A stretch of DNA of 64,000 bases, from the NCBI RefSeq assembly GCF_006538885.1, contig NZ_BJLY01000003.1:310001-374000 (forward strand), in the 5' to 3' direction. Position numbers and translations under genes: made by a program. The first letter of the stretch is position 1, and each line of letters begins with the position of its first letter. Of this stretch, positions 19,083 through 28,090 are shown piece after piece. The notes beneath the pieces were generated by a model. The model worked only from the letters and a program-made list of their open reading frames with translations, was not told the origin of the DNA and did no database searches. The DNA is from Gluconobacter roseus NBRC 3990. Its GTDB lineage: Bacteria > Pseudomonadota > Alphaproteobacteria > Acetobacterales > Acetobacteraceae.

Positions 19083-20267
19083 ATGACTGACCGCTCTCCC
19101 GTCATCCTTCAGGTTCTTCCGGCGCTGGGCACCGGCGGGCTGGAGCGCGGGGCTGTCGAGATTGCCGCGGCGATCACCCAAGGGGGCGGCACGGCACTGG
19201 TCGCCTCGCGTCCCGGCCGGCTACTGGTGCAGCTCCGTCACGCCGGCGCGCGGCATATCGAACTTGATCTGAAGAAAAAATCCCCTGTCGCAGTGCTGCG
19301 CCGGGCGCGGGATCTTCAGGCCATCATTCGCAGCGAGGGCGTAGATCTGGTCCATGCCCGCTCACGGATTCCGGCCTGGGCGGCGTGGATCGCCTGCCGC
19401 CGCGAAAACATTCCGCTCGTGACGACATGGCATGGCGTGCATGAGGCGAAATGGCGGGCCAAGAAACTCTATAATTCCGTGCTGGCGCGCGGCACCCGGG
19501 TCATTGCGATTTCGGAGTTCATCGCCCACCGCCTGCGCAGCGAATACGCCGTGCCGGAGAGCCGCCTGCGGGTCATTCCGCGCGGGGCAGACCTTCGGGA
19601 GTTCACGCCCGGCACGGTCTCCGGCGAGCGCGTGCAGAAACTGGCCGAGGCCTGGCGTGTGCCTGTCGAGGCGAGGATCATCCTTATGCCTGCGCGGCTG
19701 ACGGCATGGAAAGGGCAGGGGGTTTTGGTCGAGGCGCTGGGTCTGCTGCGCTCGCGGATGGGAACAGGCTGGATCTGTGTTCTGGCTGGCCCGGAGAACG
19801 ACCGGAAATTCTCGCGCCGGTTGCAACAGCGCGTGCGGGAACTGGGCCTGGAAGAGCATGTCCGTTTCGCCGGAACCTGCACCGACATGCCAGCGGCCTG
19901 CGAACTGGCGAGCGTCGTCGTGGCCCCCTCGCTCCGGCCCGAGCCGTTCGGACGCACGCTGGTGGAAGCGCAGATGATGGGCCGCCCCGTGATCGGCACG
20001 GCGCAGGGAGCCATGATGGAGACGATCCTGCCCGGCGAGACGGGTCTGGTTGTGCCTCCCGATGATCCGGAAGCCCTGGCCGACGCCCTGAAAAGCGTTC
20101 TGGAAACGGATGATGATGCGCTGGACTGGCTGGCGGAAAAGGCCCGGGCCCATGCCATCGCCAATTATACGACGACGCTGATGCAGGCCCGAACGCTGGG
20201 TGTGTATGACGAACTTCTGGGCACCCGTCTGCGGGAAACATTCGAGGAATACAGCCATGACCAGTAA
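19083..20267 (+). CDS. Glycosyltransferase, GT4 family
   Basis: Retaining glycosyltransferase (394 aa) of the GT-B fold, probably acting on lipopolysaccharide or exopolysaccharide. The N-terminal acceptor domain begins VILQVLPALGTGGLERGAVEIA, with the glycine-rich loop. The C-terminal nucleotide-sugar domain has RLTAWKGQGVLVEAL and PSLRPEPFGRTLVEAQMMG, the EX7E motif of family 4. I chose the ATG at 19083; the frame is open further upstream but that part is not conserved. The next small gene overlaps its end by 11 bases. The acceptor and sugar cannot be told from sequence. Confidence 0.88.
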   Translation: MTDRSPVILQVLPALGTGGLERGAVEIAAAITQGGGTALVASRPGRLLVQLRHAGARHIELDLKKKSPVAVLRRARDLQAIIRSEGVDLVHARSRIPAWAAWIACRRENIPLVTTWHGVHEAKWRAKKLYNSVLARGTRVIAISEFIAHRLRSEYAVPESRLRVIPRGADLREFTPGTVSGERVQKLAEAWRVPVEARIILMPARLTAWKGQGVLVEALGLLRSRMGTGWICVLAGPENDRKFSRRLQQRVRELGLEEHVRFAGTCTDMPAACELASVVVAPSLRPEPFGRTLVEAQMMGRPVIGTAQGAMMETILPGETGLVVPPDDPEALADALKSVLETDDDALDWLAEKARAHAIANYTTTLMQARTLGVYDELLGTRLRETFEEYSHDQ

Positions 20268-20436
20268 GGATGCAAAACCGACAGAACAGATCATCCGTGA
20301 CCGCGCCGCGGCCGCGAAGGAAGAGCGGGAGAACCGTGAGGCCAAGGCGCTCCGGGCCAATCTGATGCGCCGCAAACAGCAGCAGCGTGCCCGCCCGCAG
20401 GATGAAACCGGCCCATCATCCACCGATGATCGCTGA
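20257..20436 (+). CDS. Small charged protein of unknown function
   Basis: Short cytoplasmic protein (59 aa) rich in Lys, Arg, Glu and Gln and predicted to be a single long helix (EQIIRDRAAAAKEERENREA and MRRKQQQRARPQ). It has no cysteine and no membrane segment. The ATG at 20257 lies inside the end of the glycosyltransferase gene (overlap 11 bases), and the stop abuts the GTG of the next gene, so it sits within a tightly packed, probably cotranscribed trio. I do not recognise a family. Confidence 0.65.
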   Translation: MTSKDAKPTEQIIRDRAAAAKEERENREAKALRANLMRRKQQQRARPQDETGPSSTDDR

Positions 20437-21357
20437 GTGCCTGTGAAACGGCATTTTCCGCTTCCCACGCCGCAGGAACTGGCGCTCACAGGCGTGACGG
20501 TGCTGTGGGGCGGAACATTTCTCGTGCTGCATATCGCCATGCAGCATTGCGGGCCGCGCTTTTTCGTTTTCGTCCGCTTCATGATGGCGGCGGTGTTCGT
20601 CGGGCTGCTGGCCGGACGGAAACTGCTGGACTTCAACTGGCGCGAAGTGCGGGCGGGTGCGCTGATCGGCGTTGCGCTGGCGACCGGCTACGTGTTGCAG
20701 AGCGCGGGCCTGCGGGACATCACCAGCAGCCGCTCCGCTTTCATCACCGCGCTCTATGTGCCGCTTGTGCCGATCTTCCAGTGGGCGTTCCTGCGCAAAG
20801 CGCCGCATCTGATGAGTTGGCTCGGAATTGCGCTGGCGTTTGCCGGACTGGTCTGTCTGGCCGGACCAGCGGCACTGTCGCTGTCGTTCGGGCGCGGGGA
20901 TCTGCTGACGCTGTGTGCCGCTATTGCCATCGCAGCCGAGATCGTGCTCATCAGTCTCTATGCTCGGGGCGTGGACAGTCTGCGCGTTACGGTCATGCAG
21001 CTCTTTGCCGGAAGCCTTTTCGCCGGGCTTATGATGCCGGTTTCGGGGGAGGCCATTCCCGCTTTTTCATGGGTCTGGTTCAGTTGCGCACTGGCGCTGG
21101 GTGGCCTGAGCGCCCTCGTGCAGGTCGTGATGAACTGGGCGCAGAAATCCGTCTCGCCGACCAAGGCGGCGGTAATCTATGCCGGAGAGCCGGTCTGGGG
21201 CGGCCTTGTCGGGTGGCTGGCGGGTGATCATCTGCCTCCTGCGACCCTTCTCGGTGCTGCGCTGATCGTAGGAGGCGTGCTGACCAGCGAACTGCGTCCG
21301 CAATGGCTGGAAGCCCTGCTGGGACGTGAACCACAGACCCTCACGAAAAATGACTGA
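20437..21357 (+). CDS. EamA/DMT-family transporter
   Basis: Inner-membrane permease (306 aa) of the drug/metabolite transporter superfamily, with ten predicted membrane helices in two EamA repeats. The first repeat starts TGVTVLWGGTFLVLHIAM and the second includes AEIVLISLYARGVDSLRV and KAAVIYAGEPVWGGLVGWL, the usual end-of-repeat motif. The start is GTG at 20437, directly after the stop of the preceding small gene. The substrate is unknown; this family exports amino acids, nucleosides or other metabolites. Confidence 0.88.
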   Translation: MPVKRHFPLPTPQELALTGVTVLWGGTFLVLHIAMQHCGPRFFVFVRFMMAAVFVGLLAGRKLLDFNWREVRAGALIGVALATGYVLQSAGLRDITSSRSAFITALYVPLVPIFQWAFLRKAPHLMSWLGIALAFAGLVCLAGPAALSLSFGRGDLLTLCAAIAIAAEIVLISLYARGVDSLRVTVMQLFAGSLFAGLMMPVSGEAIPAFSWVWFSCALALGGLSALVQVVMNWAQKSVSPTKAAVIYAGEPVWGGLVGWLAGDHLPPATLLGAALIVGGVLTSELRPQWLEALLGREPQTLTKND

Positions 21358-21449
21358 TCCGACACATTGCGTGATCGCGCATCGCTCGCTAGAGCAGGTG
21401 GGTTAGACGCACAGGGCAATTTTTGTCGCCCTCGTTCAGGAGTGCCTTC

Positions 21450-22001
21450 ATGCCCATCATGCCCGACACATGGATCCGCCAGATGGCCCGGGAAAAAGGC
21501 ATGATCGAGCCGTTCGTGGAGGCCCAGAAGCGCGAAGGCGTCATTTCCTACGGCCTGTCGTCCTATGGCTATGACGCGCGCGTGGCTGAAGAATTCAAGA
21601 TCTTTACAGATGTGGACAGCGCCGTCGTCGATCCTAAGAACTTCGCGTCCAATAGCTTCGTGACCCGTACGGGCGACATCACCATCCCGCCAAACAGCTT
21701 TGCGCTGGCGCATACGGTCGAATATTTCCGTATCCCGCGTGACACGCTGGTGGTGTGCCTCGGCAAGTCCACTTATGCGCGTTGCGGCATCATCGTGAAC
21801 GTCACGCCGCTGGAGCCGGAATGGGAAGGCCAGGTCACGATCGAGATCAGCAACACCACGCCGCTACCCGCGCGAATCTATGCGAACGAGGGCATCTGCC
21901 AGTTCCTGTTTTTCCAGGGTGCCAGCCCCTGTGAGGTCAGCTACGCCGACCGTGCTGGAAAATACATGCGCCAGTCCGGCGTCACCACGCCCCGCCTCTA
22001 A
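21450..22001 (+). CDS. dcd: dCTP deaminase
   Basis: Homotrimeric enzyme (183 aa) that converts dCTP to dUTP, the main source of dUMP for thymidylate. Family blocks present are [20 protein letters not shown] (about residues 32-51), [20 protein letters not shown] (about 98-117, with the substrate-binding Ser-Thr-Arg segment) and [16 protein letters not shown], which includes the catalytic glutamate. I chose the ATG at 21450, preceded by AGGAG; the frame extends nine codons upstream without conservation. It is 38 bases ahead of murA. Confidence 0.96.
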   Translation: MPIMPDTWIRQMAREKGMIEPFVEAQKREGVISYGLSSYGYDARVAEEFKIFTDVDSAVVDPKNFASNSFVTRTGDITIPPNSFALAHTVEYFRIPRDTLVVCLGKSTYARCGIIVNVTPLEPEWEGQVTIEISNTTPLPARIYANEGICQFLFFQGASPCEVSYADRAGKYMRQSGVTTPRL

Positions 22002-22039
22002 AGCCCAGCTCTCAAGGCCTGTTTCTCAAGGATCGCACC

Positions 22040-23296
22040 ATGGACCGTTTCATCATTCGCGGTGGCCGCCGCCTGACAGGCGAAATCGAGATCGGGGGGG
22101 CCAAGAACTCCGGCCTCAAGCTCATGGTCGCAGGCCTTCTGACGTCCGAGCGGCTTGTGCTGTCCAATGTGCCGGCCATCGCTGACATCAAGACGATGCG
22201 TGACCTGCTGGTGGGGCTGGGCATCACGGTTGAGGACGCCGGGCCGCGCACGTTGTCCATCGGGGGCGAGATCGGCTCCGTCGAGGCGCCGTATGACATC
22301 GTCTCCAAGATGCGCGCGTCCATTCTGGTTCTCGGTCCGCTTCTGGCCCGCGCCCGTGAGGCGAAAGTCTCTCTACCGGGCGGCTGCGCCATCGGAACGC
22401 GCCCCGTGGACATGCATCTCAAGGGGCTTGAGACGCTGGGCGCCGTGATCCGTCTCGAAAACGGTTACATCAATGCGACCGCTCCGGACGGACTGAAGGG
22501 CGACCGGATCATCCTGCCGTTTGCCAGTGTGGGCGCGACCGAGAACCTGCTGATGGCCGCGACGCTGGCGAAGGGACGCACCCATATCGTCAATGCCGCG
22601 CGTGAGCCGGAAATCAGTGATCTGGTGCATTGCCTCAACGCCATGGGCGCGCAGATTACGGGCGAAGGCTCAGGCACGCTGGTCATCGACGGTGTGGAGA
22701 AGCTGCACGGCGCGCATTACGCCGTCATGCCGGACCGTATCGAGTGCGGCACCTATGCCTGCGCAGCCGGCATCACGGGCGGCGATCTGCTGCTCGTAGG
22801 GGGACGTGCCGATGATCTGGGCTCCGTGATCCGCACGCTTGAGGAAACTGGCGTCGAGGTCGTGGAAGAAACGCGCGGCCTGCGTGTCCGCCGCAGCGGC
22901 ACGCTTCAGGGGGTGGATATCATGACCGAGCCGTATCCCGGCTTCCCGACGGACATGCAGGCGCAGTTCATGGCAATGCTGTCGGTGGCGGAAGGTGCAT
23001 CCATGATCACCGAGACGATCTTCGAGAACCGTTTCATGCACGTGCCGGAGCTCAACCGCATGGGTGCGCGCGTCAACGTGCATGGCCGTTCCGCCATCAT
23101 CCGCGGTGTGCCGAAGCTGTCGGGCGCGCCGGTCATGGCGACTGATCTACGCGCCTCGTTCTCGCTGATCCTCGCCGGGCTGGCAGCAGAAGGCGAGACG
23201 CAGCTCAGCCGCATCTATCATCTGGACCGCGGCTATGAAGGCGTGGACCGCAAGCTCGCCGCCTGCGGTGCCGACATCGCCCGCGTTTCAGACTAA
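22040..23296 (+). CDS. murA: UDP-N-acetylglucosamine 1-carboxyvinyltransferase
   Basis: First committed enzyme of peptidoglycan synthesis; it adds enolpyruvate to UDP-GlcNAc (418 aa). The substrate loop [13 protein letters not shown] is near residue 17. The active-site cysteine at residue 116 ([19 protein letters not shown]) is present, so the enzyme should be fosfomycin-sensitive. [18 protein letters not shown] near residue 295 and [17 protein letters not shown] at the end are typical. It is probably cotranscribed with dcd and ends against a structured repeat. Confidence 0.97.
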   Translation: MDRFIIRGGRRLTGEIEIGGAKNSGLKLMVAGLLTSERLVLSNVPAIADIKTMRDLLVGLGITVEDAGPRTLSIGGEIGSVEAPYDIVSKMRASILVLGPLLARAREAKVSLPGGCAIGTRPVDMHLKGLETLGAVIRLENGYINATAPDGLKGDRIILPFASVGATENLLMAATLAKGRTHIVNAAREPEISDLVHCLNAMGAQITGEGSGTLVIDGVEKLHGAHYAVMPDRIECGTYACAAGITGGDLLLVGGRADDLGSVIRTLEETGVEVVEETRGLRVRRSGTLQGVDIMTEPYPGFPTDMQAQFMAMLSVAEGASMITETIFENRFMHVPELNRMGARVNVHGRSAIIRGVPKLSGAPVMATDLRASFSLILAGLAAEGETQLSRIYHLDRGYEGVDRKLAACGADIARVSD

Positions 23297-23340
23297 CAGG
23301 CAGAACAGGGCGCCCGGCGATCGGGCTGCCCTGAATAATT

Positions 23341-23426
23341 TATAAAAGTTTTTGGTGAAGCTTTTTCCAAAAAGCTTCAGGTCTCTCCGCCTTTTTGAAA
23401 AAAGGCGGAACCCAAAAACTTTTATA
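23341..23426. repeat. Clover-like element: two hairpins inside a 15-bp stem
   Basis: The outer arms TATAAAAGTTTTTGG (23341-23355) and CCAAAAACTTTTATA (23412-23426) are perfect reverse complements. Inside are two perfect 10-bp hairpins with 2-base nominal loops: 23357-23378 (arms GAAGCTTTTT and AAAAAGCTTC) and 23387-23408 (arms CCGCCTTTTT and AAAAAGGCGG). It lies between convergent murA and the sorbose reductase, and its right arm includes the reductase stop codon. I recall similar A/T-rich twin hairpins as dispersed repeats in Acetobacteraceae, and the element probably ends transcription from both sides. Confidence 0.8.
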
Positions 23427-24897
23427 CGTTTGCGACCAGATCCTTCAGGATGGCCGCTGTGCCGCGTGTTTTCAGGTCTTCGCGGGTCTGGATGAAGCGC
23501 GTGAGGAACTCGGCGGAGTTCTCAAGGCCCCATCCGGCAAACACGCTCATATCCAGAGCCTTTGCAGGGTTGGGGTCCAGCGCCAGAGCACGGTCTTCGG
23601 CGCTGAGGCGTGGTTCGGTGACGGCGAATGTGGCTTCCACGTCATCGCGGCCGGTCAGATAGGCACAGTAGCAGGCGAGCACGAAGGCGATCCGGCGCGG
23701 GTCCTGAGCCTTTTGCAGAACGTCTTCGGCCGTGGCGCGCAGGAAGACCGGCAGCTTGGACGTGCTGTCAGATGTGATACGCAGAAGCTGGTCGCTGACG
23801 GCATGGTTGCGGAACCGCTCTAGAAGCTGCGTGGCATAATCCGGCAGGCTGATGCCCGGCGGGGCGGTGAGCTGCGGCTCGACATCATGACGCAGGAACT
23901 GCTCCAGCAGGGCGGCCAGATGTTCGTCGCCCATGGCTTCATCGACCAGCCGGTATCCCATCAGCACACCCGGCAGGGCGAGCGTGGAATGGGACGCGTT
24001 CAGCATCCGCAGCTTGACCTGCTCGTAAGGCTCGACGTCGTTCGTGAACAGCACACCGGCCTGATCCCAGGCCGGACGTCCGGCAGGAAAGCTGTCTTCC
24101 ACGACCCACTGGATGAAGTCCTCGCAGAACACAGGCACACGATCCTCAACGCCGCTCTGCGCATCCAGACGCGCGACATCGGCCGGATGGACGGCCGGGG
24201 TGATGCGGTCAACCATGCAGGACGGGAAGGCGACGTTGGCCTCGATCCATGTGGCCAGTTCCGGGTCCCGAAGGCGTGCGAAGGACAGCACGGCATTGCG
24301 CGCGACATCGCCGTTGGACGGGACGTTGTCACAGGACAGGATGGTGAAAGGCGTGATCCCGGCTTCCCGGCGCTGACGCAGCGCTTCGGTCATCATGCCG
24401 AACGCCGTGTGCGGCACCGGGCGGTGCAGGTCTTCGGCAATGGCGGGATGTTCGGTCATGAAGCGGCCCGCTTCATCCATGTAATAGCCACCTTCGGTGA
24501 CCGTCATGCTCACGATGCGGATGGCCGGATCCGTCAGACGCTTCAGCGCGGCGTCACGATCGGCCGGGGCATGCATGTATTCGACCAGCGACTTCACCAC
24601 CCGCACCGTATCGGGGCGGTTCGGCGGACATTCGCGCAGCGTGTAGAGCCCGTCCTGTGCGTGCAGGGCCTCGGCCTTTGCCACTTCCGCCGGATGGTCC
24701 ATCAGGCCCATCCCGACAATACCCCAGCCGGACTGACCCGGCAGCGCAAGGGCCCGGTCCGTATAGACGGCCTGATGGGCGCGATGGAAATTGCCGACGC
24801 TGAGATGGACGATGCCAGCCGTCACGCCATCCCGGTCATAGGGCGATGTCAGGATGGACTCAGGGAGGTCGGACAAAGTCTGGGAAGTCAGGATCAT
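23422..24897 (-). CDS. NADPH-dependent L-sorbose reductase (mannitol dehydrogenase family)
   Basis: Cytoplasmic long-chain polyol dehydrogenase (491 aa) that reduces L-sorbose, and usually D-fructose, to the sugar alcohol with NADPH. The family N-terminus GIVHLSVGNFHRAHQAVYTDR is at about residues 28-48. The catalytic region reads LRMLNASHSTLALPGVLMGY; the family lysine motif (KxxxxNxxH) appears here as KLRMLNASH. TPFTILSCDNVPSNG is also typical. It closely resembles the Gluconobacter sorbose reductase. It would let the cell reuse the sorbose that SldBA produces outside. The gene stands alone, with the structured repeat at its 3' end. Confidence 0.92.
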   Translation of the reverse strand: MILTSQTLSDLPESILTSPYDRDGVTAGIVHLSVGNFHRAHQAVYTDRALALPGQSGWGIVGMGLMDHPAEVAKAEALHAQDGLYTLRECPPNRPDTVRVVKSLVEYMHAPADRDAALKRLTDPAIRIVSMTVTEGGYYMDEAGRFMTEHPAIAEDLHRPVPHTAFGMMTEALRQRREAGITPFTILSCDNVPSNGDVARNAVLSFARLRDPELATWIEANVAFPSCMVDRITPAVHPADVARLDAQSGVEDRVPVFCEDFIQWVVEDSFPAGRPAWDQAGVLFTNDVEPYEQVKLRMLNASHSTLALPGVLMGYRLVDEAMGDEHLAALLEQFLRHDVEPQLTAPPGISLPDYATQLLERFRNHAVSDQLLRITSDSTSKLPVFLRATAEDVLQKAQDPRRIAFVLACYCAYLTGRDDVEATFAVTEPRLSAEDRALALDPNPAKALDMSVFAGWGLENSAEFLTRFIQTREDLKTRGTAAILKDLVANV

Positions 24898-25116
24898 GGA
24901 ATGGATCTTTCAGACGAAGGGACCGACTTCTTTTAGAAGCCTCCCTCTTCGAGGAAACCGTTTTTGTATTTTGTGAATTATTTCTAATAATCCTCCCGGA
25001 ACCGCGAGCATTACTGGAAACGAACACTTTCCATAAAATATGGCGGCCTTTTCCGTTTTTTCCGAACTGCCGTATGATCGACGGCTCCATTCCCGTTTTT
25101 GCAGGACTGTCTTTGC

Positions 25117-25593
25117 ATGAGTGCTCCCATCCATCGTCTGAGCGTAGACGAGCTGGTTCCGATGGTCCGGTCCGTTCTTCAGACCGAGACGGACATGATC
25201 GCCAACATGGCCAATATCGCGGCCCTGCTGTTCGAGGCCCTGCCCGAGATCAACTGGGCCGGGTTCTATCTGTGGAAAGAGGCGGACGGGCAGCTCGTGC
25301 TCGGGCCGTTCCAGGGCCGTCTGGCCTGCACGCGGATTCCGCTTGGGCGCGGCGTCTGCGGCACGGTCGCGCAGAACCGGGAGACGCTGGTGGTCCCGGA
25401 CGTGCATGCCTTTCCTGGACATATTGCCTGCGATGCGGCTTCGGCATCGGAGATCGTACTGCCGGTCGTGGCTGAAGGTGCGCTTGTGGGCGTGCTGGAC
25501 ATCGACAGCCCCATAAAGGACCGCTTTTCCGAGTTGGATCGCGCGCGTCTGGAAGAGGTGGTCAGCCTGCTGGTGGCAACACTGGAAAACTGA
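25117..25593 (+). CDS. msrC: Free methionine-R-sulfoxide reductase (GAF domain)
   Basis: Single GAF-domain enzyme (158 aa) that reduces free L-methionine-R-sulfoxide and so repairs oxidised methionine. The three family cysteines are present in GRLACTRIPLGRGVCGTVAQ and FPGHIACDAASASEIVLP. INWAGFYLW near residue 45 is also typical. I chose the ATG at 25117 because a start at 25099 would add six unconserved residues. A terminator overlaps its stop codon. The AT-rich gap 24898-25116 upstream must hold the promoters of this gene and the divergent reductase; no clean consensus stands out. Confidence 0.93.
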   Translation: MSAPIHRLSVDELVPMVRSVLQTETDMIANMANIAALLFEALPEINWAGFYLWKEADGQLVLGPFQGRLACTRIPLGRGVCGTVAQNRETLVVPDVHAFPGHIACDAASASEIVLPVVAEGALVGVLDIDSPIKDRFSELDRARLEEVVSLLVATLEN

Positions 25594-25615
25594 GCGGGGA
25601 CTGCCCCGCTCTTTT
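25592..25615 (+). terminator. Terminator after the methionine sulfoxide reductase gene
   Basis: GAGCGGGG (25592-25599) pairs perfectly with CCCCGCTC (25604-25611) across an ACTG loop and is followed by TTTT (25612-25615). The stem begins within the stop codon of the gene. Confidence 0.9.
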
Positions 25616-25620
25616 CGGCG

Positions 25621-26175
25621 TCAGGCCGGAACGTTGACGGAGAGATGCTGCATCAGTTCCGGGACATCCTCGACGACCGTGAACAGCTTGCGGGCTGACG
25701 GGTCCGCAAAGCCCTGATCGACCGCATCATTGAGTGTACTGACCAGTGACGTGGCCCAGCCGCCGATATTGACGATATAGATCGGCTCCTGATGCAGGCC
25801 GAGCTGCTTCCAGGTCATGATTTCCATGAGCTCGTCGAACGTGCCGAGGCCGCCGGGAATGATCGCATAGGCGTCGGACAGCTCGAACATGCGGGCCTTG
25901 CGGGTGTGCATGTCCGGCGTGACTTCAAGCTGCGTGACGCCCTTGTGCATGACTTCGCGGGCATGAAGGAATTCGGGAATGACGCCGATGACTTTGCCAC
26001 CCGCCTGAAGCGCCGCATCCGCTACCGTGCCCATCAGCCCGACATGGCCACCGCCATAAACCAGTGTGATTCCGTGTCGCGCCAGGGCCGTTCCGATCTC
26101 TTTTGCACCTTCGGCATAGACGGAGGAATTGCCAAAGCGGGAGCCACAGAAGACGGCGCAGGAACGAATGGTCAT
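25621..26175 (-). CDS. LOG-family Rossmann protein (nucleotide 5'-monophosphate phosphoribohydrolase)
   Basis: Cytoplasmic enzyme (184 aa) of the family long misannotated as lysine decarboxylase. It hydrolyses nucleotide or cytokinin-riboside 5'-monophosphates to free base and ribose phosphate. The signature IPGGLGTFDELMEIMTWKQLG (PGGxGTxxE) is at about residues 106-126, and VFCGSRFGNSSVYAEGA and LVYGGGHVGLMGTVADA are the N-terminal nucleotide-binding segments. It follows an MFS gene by 32 bases on the same strand. The natural substrate is not clear. Confidence 0.9.
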   Translation of the reverse strand: MTIRSCAVFCGSRFGNSSVYAEGAKEIGTALARHGITLVYGGGHVGLMGTVADAALQAGGKVIGVIPEFLHAREVMHKGVTQLEVTPDMHTRKARMFELSDAYAIIPGGLGTFDELMEIMTWKQLGLHQEPIYIVNIGGWATSLVSTLNDAVDQGFADPSARKLFTVVEDVPELMQHLSVNVPA

Positions 26176-26207
26176 GTCGGGTCCGTGTTAGTTGAGAAGA
26201 GGATCTA

Positions 26208-27401
26208 TCATGCGGTCCGGCGGCCCAGGGAACGGCTGATCAGCACACCCACCAGACAGCAGATGGCGGTGGTGGCGAACATTGTCCTGTAACCGGCGAA
26301 CTCGATGACCTGTCCAAGAAACAGCCCCGAGCACGCGATGGCAAGGTCAATGAAGATGGAATAGGCGCCCAGAGCAGCACCGCGGTTCTCCGGTCCCGCA
26401 CTGTTGACGGCCAGAACCCCCAGTGCCGGGAAGAGCAGGGAGAAGCCGGCTCCCGTCAGCGCAGCGCCCAGAAGGGCCGCGGAGGGGGTCTGGAACACGC
26501 AGAGCGTGGCGAGTCCGAGGGCTTCCACCAGCAGCGAGACGATCGCCACGAACACGCCACCCCGCTTTGCGATCTGTGACGCGAAGAAAAAGCGGATGAC
26601 GACAAAGGTGAAGCCGAAGACCGCCAGGGCCGTGGCGGCACCCTGCCAATGCAGGACCGAATAATACAGCGCAAGGAACGATGAGATCGCCCCAAAGCCG
26701 ATGGACCCCGCAGCCAGTGCCGAACCATGCGGCAGGACAAGTCTGAGCGCACGGGAGAAAGGAATGGGCTGGCTGGTTGAGGGGATGGGTTTGACGGCCG
26801 GATAAAAACCGATGATCGCAAGACCGAACAGTGGCAGGGCCACGGAGAGAATCCCGACCGAAACCAGCCCGCCATAAGGCGCGGCCAGCATGGACAGCTT
26901 GGCCCCGATCGGCGCGCCGAGCGCAATCCCGCCATAGGAGCAGATGCCGTTCCAGGAAATGGCGATGGCCGTGTTTTCCGCACCAGCGCGCCGGATGTTC
27001 CAGACGATTACCCCTGTCGCGGCCCAGCTTTCCGCCCAGCCGAGCAGCAGGCGACTAAGCAGCAGCACACCCAGAGACAGGAGTGGTGTGGCAGCCAGCA
27101 GCCCTGACCCGGCAATCAGCAGACCGGATAGCAGGCAGGTGACGAGCCCGCCTATGACGACCGGTTTGGGGCCGATCCGGTCCACAAGTCGCCCCGCGGA
27201 GGGACGGGCCGCGAAGGTCGCAAAATACTGCAGGGAGAATGTGATGCCTGCGACGGTCGTGCTGTAGCCCAGTCCCTGATGGACGAAAATCGTCAGGACG
27301 GCATTGGGCAGGCCGATCACGATATAGACGAGAAGATTGAACAGGACGACAGCAAGAACGCGTTTCGTCGGTGAGCCCGCCGGCGTGTCTTGCGCGGTCA
27401 T
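26208..27401 (-). CDS. MFS transporter, YfcJ/YhhS-like
   Basis: Twelve-helix inner-membrane transporter (397 aa). The first helix is LAVVLFNLLVYIVIGLPNAV. The MFS loop after helix 2 reads RPSAGRLVDRIGPKPVVIGG, the motif that places it in the superfamily. The second half begins around LRLVLPHGSALAAGSIGFGA. Its general resemblance is to the arabinose-efflux/YfcJ group of exporters, but the substrate cannot be told. It is upstream of the LOG gene on the same strand and probably cotranscribed with it. Confidence 0.85.
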   Translation of the reverse strand: MTAQDTPAGSPTKRVLAVVLFNLLVYIVIGLPNAVLTIFVHQGLGYSTTVAGITFSLQYFATFAARPSAGRLVDRIGPKPVVIGGLVTCLLSGLLIAGSGLLAATPLLSLGVLLLSRLLLGWAESWAATGVIVWNIRRAGAENTAIAISWNGICSYGGIALGAPIGAKLSMLAAPYGGLVSVGILSVALPLFGLAIIGFYPAVKPIPSTSQPIPFSRALRLVLPHGSALAAGSIGFGAISSFLALYYSVLHWQGAATALAVFGFTFVVIRFFFASQIAKRGGVFVAIVSLLVEALGLATLCVFQTPSAALLGAALTGAGFSLLFPALGVLAVNSAGPENRGAALGAYSIFIDLAIACSGLFLGQVIEFAGYRTMFATTAICCLVGVLISRSLGRRTA

Positions 27402-27531
27402 GGAATCTGTTCTCCCAAGAGTTTGAATATTGAACGATCCTCCATGGCATAAGCCAGATGAAGGATATCGTCACGGGGGCGCGTTCTTCTTTACTTCACG
27501 ATCCCGCGTGGAATTGTCCTGAATGAAGCCT

Positions 27532-27975
27532 TCAGACCGGTTGCCGCAGCAGGGTTGAAATGGATGTGCAGACGGTCTGGCGCAGGGGGGAGGGCATGGA
27601 GGGCAGGGCATACTGCTCAGGTTGCCCTGTCCGGAGGCTGAGAGCCTGAAGAATCCCCTGTCTTCCGGCATTATAGGCGCTGTCTCTCTGATCGGGACTC
27701 AACGGACGGGCGGTTTCGCTGCCGGTCAGGGTGGTGTTCTGCAGACAGTAATGCAGCGTCCCGGCGAGATTGGCGGGTTTGGCCGAAGACAGGTCGGGTT
27801 CGCCCAGAAAAGACACCGGATTGCGGGCCGTGGAAAACGGGCGCCCCTGCTGGTTGTGTGAGAGGTTTTTTTCAAAACCGGGCGACATGGGCGCTCTGGA
27901 CGCGCAGCCTCCACATAGAAGGAGGGGCGCCATCAACAGGGCAGAAAGCGTCAGTCGGTGCAGGCATGCGGCCAT
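27532..27975 (-). CDS. Small lipoprotein of unknown function
   Basis: Exported lipoprotein (147 aa). The signal region MAACLHRLTLSALLMAPLLL is followed by lipobox CGGC, giving an acylated cysteine at about residue 24. The mature part has the pattern LAGTLHYCLQNTTLTG and AYNAGRQGILQ, which faintly recalls the YjjA/DUF2501 group of periplasmic proteins; I am not sure of that. Two further cysteines (HYC and TVC) could form a disulfide. It is isolated by 130-base and 115-base gaps on either side, in which I see no other gene. Confidence 0.7.
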   Translation of the reverse strand: MAACLHRLTLSALLMAPLLLCGGCASRAPMSPGFEKNLSHNQQGRPFSTARNPVSFLGEPDLSSAKPANLAGTLHYCLQNTTLTGSETARPLSPDQRDSAYNAGRQGILQALSLRTGQPEQYALPSMPSPLRQTVCTSISTLLRQPV

Positions 27976-28090
27976 GAACAGCAGTGGTCCGTGCGGTGAA
28001 GAAAAAGCCCGTTCCGGGACAGGCTGATCCCCAACGCATCAGAAGGCTGAAAGAATGCCATGATTTATGCCCGGCATTTCCGGACGCATC

